Assembly: GCA_963377175.1 (NCBI GenBank)
Contig: CAUJNA010000191.1
Location: forward strand, 1,112,039 to 1,176,038
Reading direction: 5' to 3'
Length of the DNA: 64,000 bases
DNA from: Effrenium voratum
Lineage: Eukaryota; Sar; Dinophyceae; Suessiales; Symbiodiniaceae
The translations under genes were made by a program, and so were the position numbers. Below are positions 61,801 to 64,000 of the stretch, piece by piece. The notes beneath the pieces are model-generated. The model worked only from the letters and a program-made list of their open reading frames with translations, did no database searches and was not told the DNA's origin. Numbering within the stretch: position 1 is the first letter of the stretch; every line of letters begins with the position of its first letter.

Positions 61801-63281
61801 CGTCCCCATGTTGGCTTCTTCTCGCAGAAGTCAAACACGCATGTGTGATTTAGAACCCAGGCTGCAGTAAGAGTGGTCCGCTCAAGGCCAGGAGTGTGCA
61901 GTCTCCAACATGTTGGCATTGTTAAAGACGCCCCTTATGATCTATTTGAGCGCCTTCATAGTCAGCAGCAGCTCGCTGCTAAAACATAACATGAACAAGT
62001 AAAACCAGGCAAGCATAGCGAGCCAAGCAAGCAAACAAGCCCCGCCTCCTTGGCCAAAGTCACGAGGCGCCCAAGCTTCTCAACCTGTGGCACCGGCCCA
62101 GTCCTCTCTTGGACTGGCAGCCACAAGCAAGGCGGTGGCTGTTTGTGGCGGCCATCAAACCGGCCTGCAGGGAAGCCATAGAGAGGAAAGTTGACCAGCT
62201 TGGCCTACGGCCGGAACATGCCCCCAAAGGTATTTGTCCTATGAGGTCCGACGTTTCGGTCCGTTCCTCCTTTGCCCCCTTGCTTCTACGTGAATTATGA
62301 CCATGTACGCCCACACCCTCCTCTCCAAATGGTTTGGGAATGGGTTGCAGGCGTCCTTTGTCTTCCTAAAAAGGCACGAACTAGGGCCTGGGGGTTGATG
62401 CCTCGGCAGCTCCCCCAGCCGATCCACCTGATCGCTGGGGCAAGGGCCAGGATCTGAAAGATCGGCTTGTGCGAGGGCAGCCCAATGTCATAGCAGCCCT
62501 TCGGGCCGTCCTTGGCGGGAAAGCAACCGGCTTAGTGGGAAACTCTGAGTGGGGCTTCCATTCTGAAACAATACATAATCCGAAATTCCATGAAGGCTCG
62601 GAGGAAACTCTCATTGTTTCCGAAAGGTCTACAAGGTCCCCGGAAGGCCCAGCGTCACCCAATGCTGAGTTCAGCATAATCAAAACTGGGGCCGCTTCTG
62701 GGGCCCTGGCTTTCGATTAAACCAACAGGAAAGCACTTGGTTGGGGTCCAACCTGTGTTTGACACATGACAATGCTACTTTCCCAAGACTCCTGCAAGTC
62801 TCAAGAACTAAACGTGCAAGACTGCCGAGGTTTTCAAGCAAACCCGACCTCTCCCAAAAGACATGTCAGCACGCCCCGCCCTTGTTCGTTCACAGCATTC
62901 AACTCAAGTCGGCTACAACGCGTCGAAAGCCTCGGGTCAGGCCCATGTTTCTGGCGGCATTTAGCCAGCCTCTTTGCGACGGTTACATGTCCCACACCCA
63001 ACTCATCGGCGCCTTTCTGACGATCCATTTGGCAAGTGAGCATTTTTTGGGTGGCTCGGGGCTCATACACGTGGAGCCTACGCTGCGGCTTCGTAGGGCC
63101 AGAATTTGTGGCTTCGCCTCTGTCAAACCGCCTTTGTGAGAAGGGAGCCTTCGCAGCAAAGCAATCTTCCTGAATCAAATGAAACGGGCCGGAACCTGAG
63201 ATTCTGAGAACCTGAGCGTCTCTGACAAGCGGCGAAGCCTAGTCGGGTGCCTTGCCCGCCCGCCAGGACACAAGCTGCCAC
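47697..63281 (-). CDS. UAP1: UDP-N-acetylglucosamine pyrophosphorylase
   Basis: Makes UDP-GlcNAc from UTP and GlcNAc-1-phosphate. Exons: 63281-63234, 62510-62448, 62084-62046, 61298-61250, 60812-60773, 60066-60036, 59240-59179, 56332-56281, 54999-54955, 54448-54381, 53990-53955, 53750-53675, 53199-53141, 52817-52770, 52080-52034, 51189-51137, 50374-50322, 49535-49481, 49132-49077, 48233-48192, 47871-47841, 47710-47697. Motifs in order: VLAGGQGTRLGF (UTP-binding loop), PKGCYDIGLPSHK, FLVMTSAG, FFGMPKDD, FFAQGVMPC, NPDGNGGVY, FSVDNPLCRPADPRFVG, EKVGVMARKGGKPSVVEYS, GNICNHFF, KLEAFIFDVFP, EEFAPVKNAPG, VSPLLSYAGEG. Sixteen donors are GC and four GT. The join from 53955 to 53750 is irregular. The last exon (stop 47699-47697) is tentative. 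About 100 N-terminal residues lie upstream, unseen or off the window. Likely cytosolic. Confidence 0.94.
49880..50220. repeat. tetranucleotide microsatellite ladder in UAP1 intron
   Basis: Successive blocks of related four-base units: aact/agct, aaac, tagc, aact/cacc, acgc, actc, and finally about 110 bases of nearly pure GACT with a few single-base faults. Confidence 0.95.
50487..50575. repeat. dispersed repeat, copy 2
   Basis: Matches 46138-46229 over nearly its full length. It lies in the UAP1 intron following the exon at 51189-51137. Confidence 0.85.
51871..51924. repeat. 27-bp tandem duplication
   Basis: Two copies of a unit containing the near-palindrome ggggggtcccctcc, differing at the last base. 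Inside a UAP1 intron. Confidence 0.95.
52141..52225. repeat. (TGCG)n(TG)n microsatellite
   Basis: About a dozen TGCG units followed by TG units, 60 bases upstream (on the minus strand) of the UAP1 exon at 52080. Alternating purine-pyrimidine throughout. Confidence 0.95.
53070..53086. repeat. C17 homopolymer
   Basis: Seventeen C in a row in the UAP1 intron after the exon ending at 53141. Confidence 0.95.
53790..53862. repeat. (TTGG/TTGC)n repeat
   Basis: Degenerate ttgg and ttgc units in the short UAP1 intron between 53954 and 53751. It helps to keep a 311-codon antisense frame open. Confidence 0.85.
57300..58440. repeat. AT-rich island with degenerate repeats
   Basis: About 1.1 kb that is visibly richer in A and T than anything else in the window, lying in the largest UAP1 intron. 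Related phrases recur: tttccaatagg near 57869 and 58077, attggactttcaacttcagtt near 58350, and attagaattgcccttgt near 58142 with aactagaattgtcattgt near 57940. The borders with the ordinary sequence are fairly sharp. No ORF of note. Confidence 0.75.
58730..59165. repeat. (AAAC/AAAG)n tract in UAP1 intron
   Basis: Over 400 bases of acac, aaag and aaac units interrupted at intervals by gaacacac. The plus strand encodes a meaningless Lys/Gln/Thr/Asn ORF of 218 codons. It ends 14 bases short of the UAP1 exon 59240-59179, in the intron just downstream of it. Confidence 0.95.
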
Positions 63282-64000
63282 CTGCCGGAAATGCAGCCTG
63301 TTCCCATTGGATCGTTGCCACTCGAGCCACCAGAATTCTCCAATGGAAACCACCCGCCAGTTTCTGACTGCAACCTCCAATCCCATTTGACCCTCTCAAT
63401 TCCTCAAGGTTCATACACCAGATTCCCCAGTATGCAATAGACCTTCTGTTGGAGCAAAGTATGGGGTCTGGAACAGATCGGCGAAATATCCGTCTGCTTC
63501 TGGCTCTTGGTTTCTTCACATTGGAAGAAGCACAAGTTCATAGCCACTCAGCAAGAGGTGTCATCTGGTAACTCATATGTTTAAGAGGCCCACAGGCCCA
63601 CAGCCAGCTGCCAGAGCCACTACCCGACGTGGACCCTGGCCGCCCGGGCCTCACCGCGACCTCGGTGGAACCAATTGAAGGCAACATGTCCAAACAGCAC
63701 CGAAGGAGTGTTGGGTTTCCCTCGGATCAGCCCACAAAAGGGGCACGACTCGCCAGGAAACTTACATAAACTAACCCCGCATCCCATGATCTTGGCCCAC
63801 CTGCATGGCCGCTTGCGCGACAGCCTCGAGCTCTCAGCCCATTTACAAAACTGCTTAGCACGCCCTTGTCCGCCTGGCTAGTTCCTTTGCACTTTCACTT
63901 TGGCTTTTGCTGTTCTGAGCTAGATCCTGAGCAAAACAGTTGTCCGAGCCATGTCCACGAATGCATGGCACACCACAATTCGCCAACACGTACTGCAAAT
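63282..64000. other. 5' part of UAP1 gene, exons not resolved
   Basis: The exon at 63281 must be preceded by exons coding the N-terminal region. A minus-strand piece near 63836-63805 reads LEAVAQAAMQ before a GT donor (gtgggc) in phase 0 and is a possible candidate. Nothing else is convincing. Confidence 0.3.

Overview
The window is nuclear DNA of a eukaryote, most likely a dinoflagellate (Symbiodiniaceae or a relative). The evidence is the exon structure. Three conserved proteins can be reassembled on the minus strand, and their coding sequence is cut into pieces of 14 to 111 bases. Introns run from about 130 bases to 2.8 kb and mostly begin with GC rather than GT (29 GC, 4 GT, 2 GA, 1 irregular, of 36 introns). 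Every one of the 37 internal acceptors I read is AG followed by G. Predominant non-GT donors are known from dinoflagellate genomes. No operon, Shine-Dalgarno, rRNA, tRNA, insertion sequence or CRISPR was found. Long open frames in the window are poor guides here, because real exons are shorter than chance ORFs.

Layout, in the direction of minus-strand transcription (right to left). 63.3-47.7 kb: UDP-N-acetylglucosamine pyrophosphorylase (UAP1), 22 exons, N-terminus not found. 47.5-46.7 kb: a two-exon plus-strand candidate gene facing the UAP1 end. 45.7-42.9 kb: unidentified minus-strand exons. 42.7-40.4 kb: a tandem array of ~672-bp units. 39.2-36.2 kb: ribosomal protein eS21 (RPS21). 36-25 kb: scattered unidentified exons on both strands, including a probable multi-pass membrane protein at 31.2-28.7 kb. 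25.1-16.5 kb: a PPM/PP2C serine/threonine phosphatase in 13 exons. 13.7-0.85 kb: unidentified minus-strand exons, several carrying two recurring motifs that suggest a repeated domain.

The confident genes (a nucleotide-sugar enzyme, a ribosomal protein, a signalling phosphatase) are unrelated in function. They share only orientation, as expected of the one-directional gene clusters known in dinoflagellates. Introns and spacers hold microsatellites, a 1.1-kb AT-rich island, a small inverted-repeat element family and other dispersed duplications. Exon borders come from reading frame, splice phase and remembered family motifs; no alignment or RNA evidence was available.
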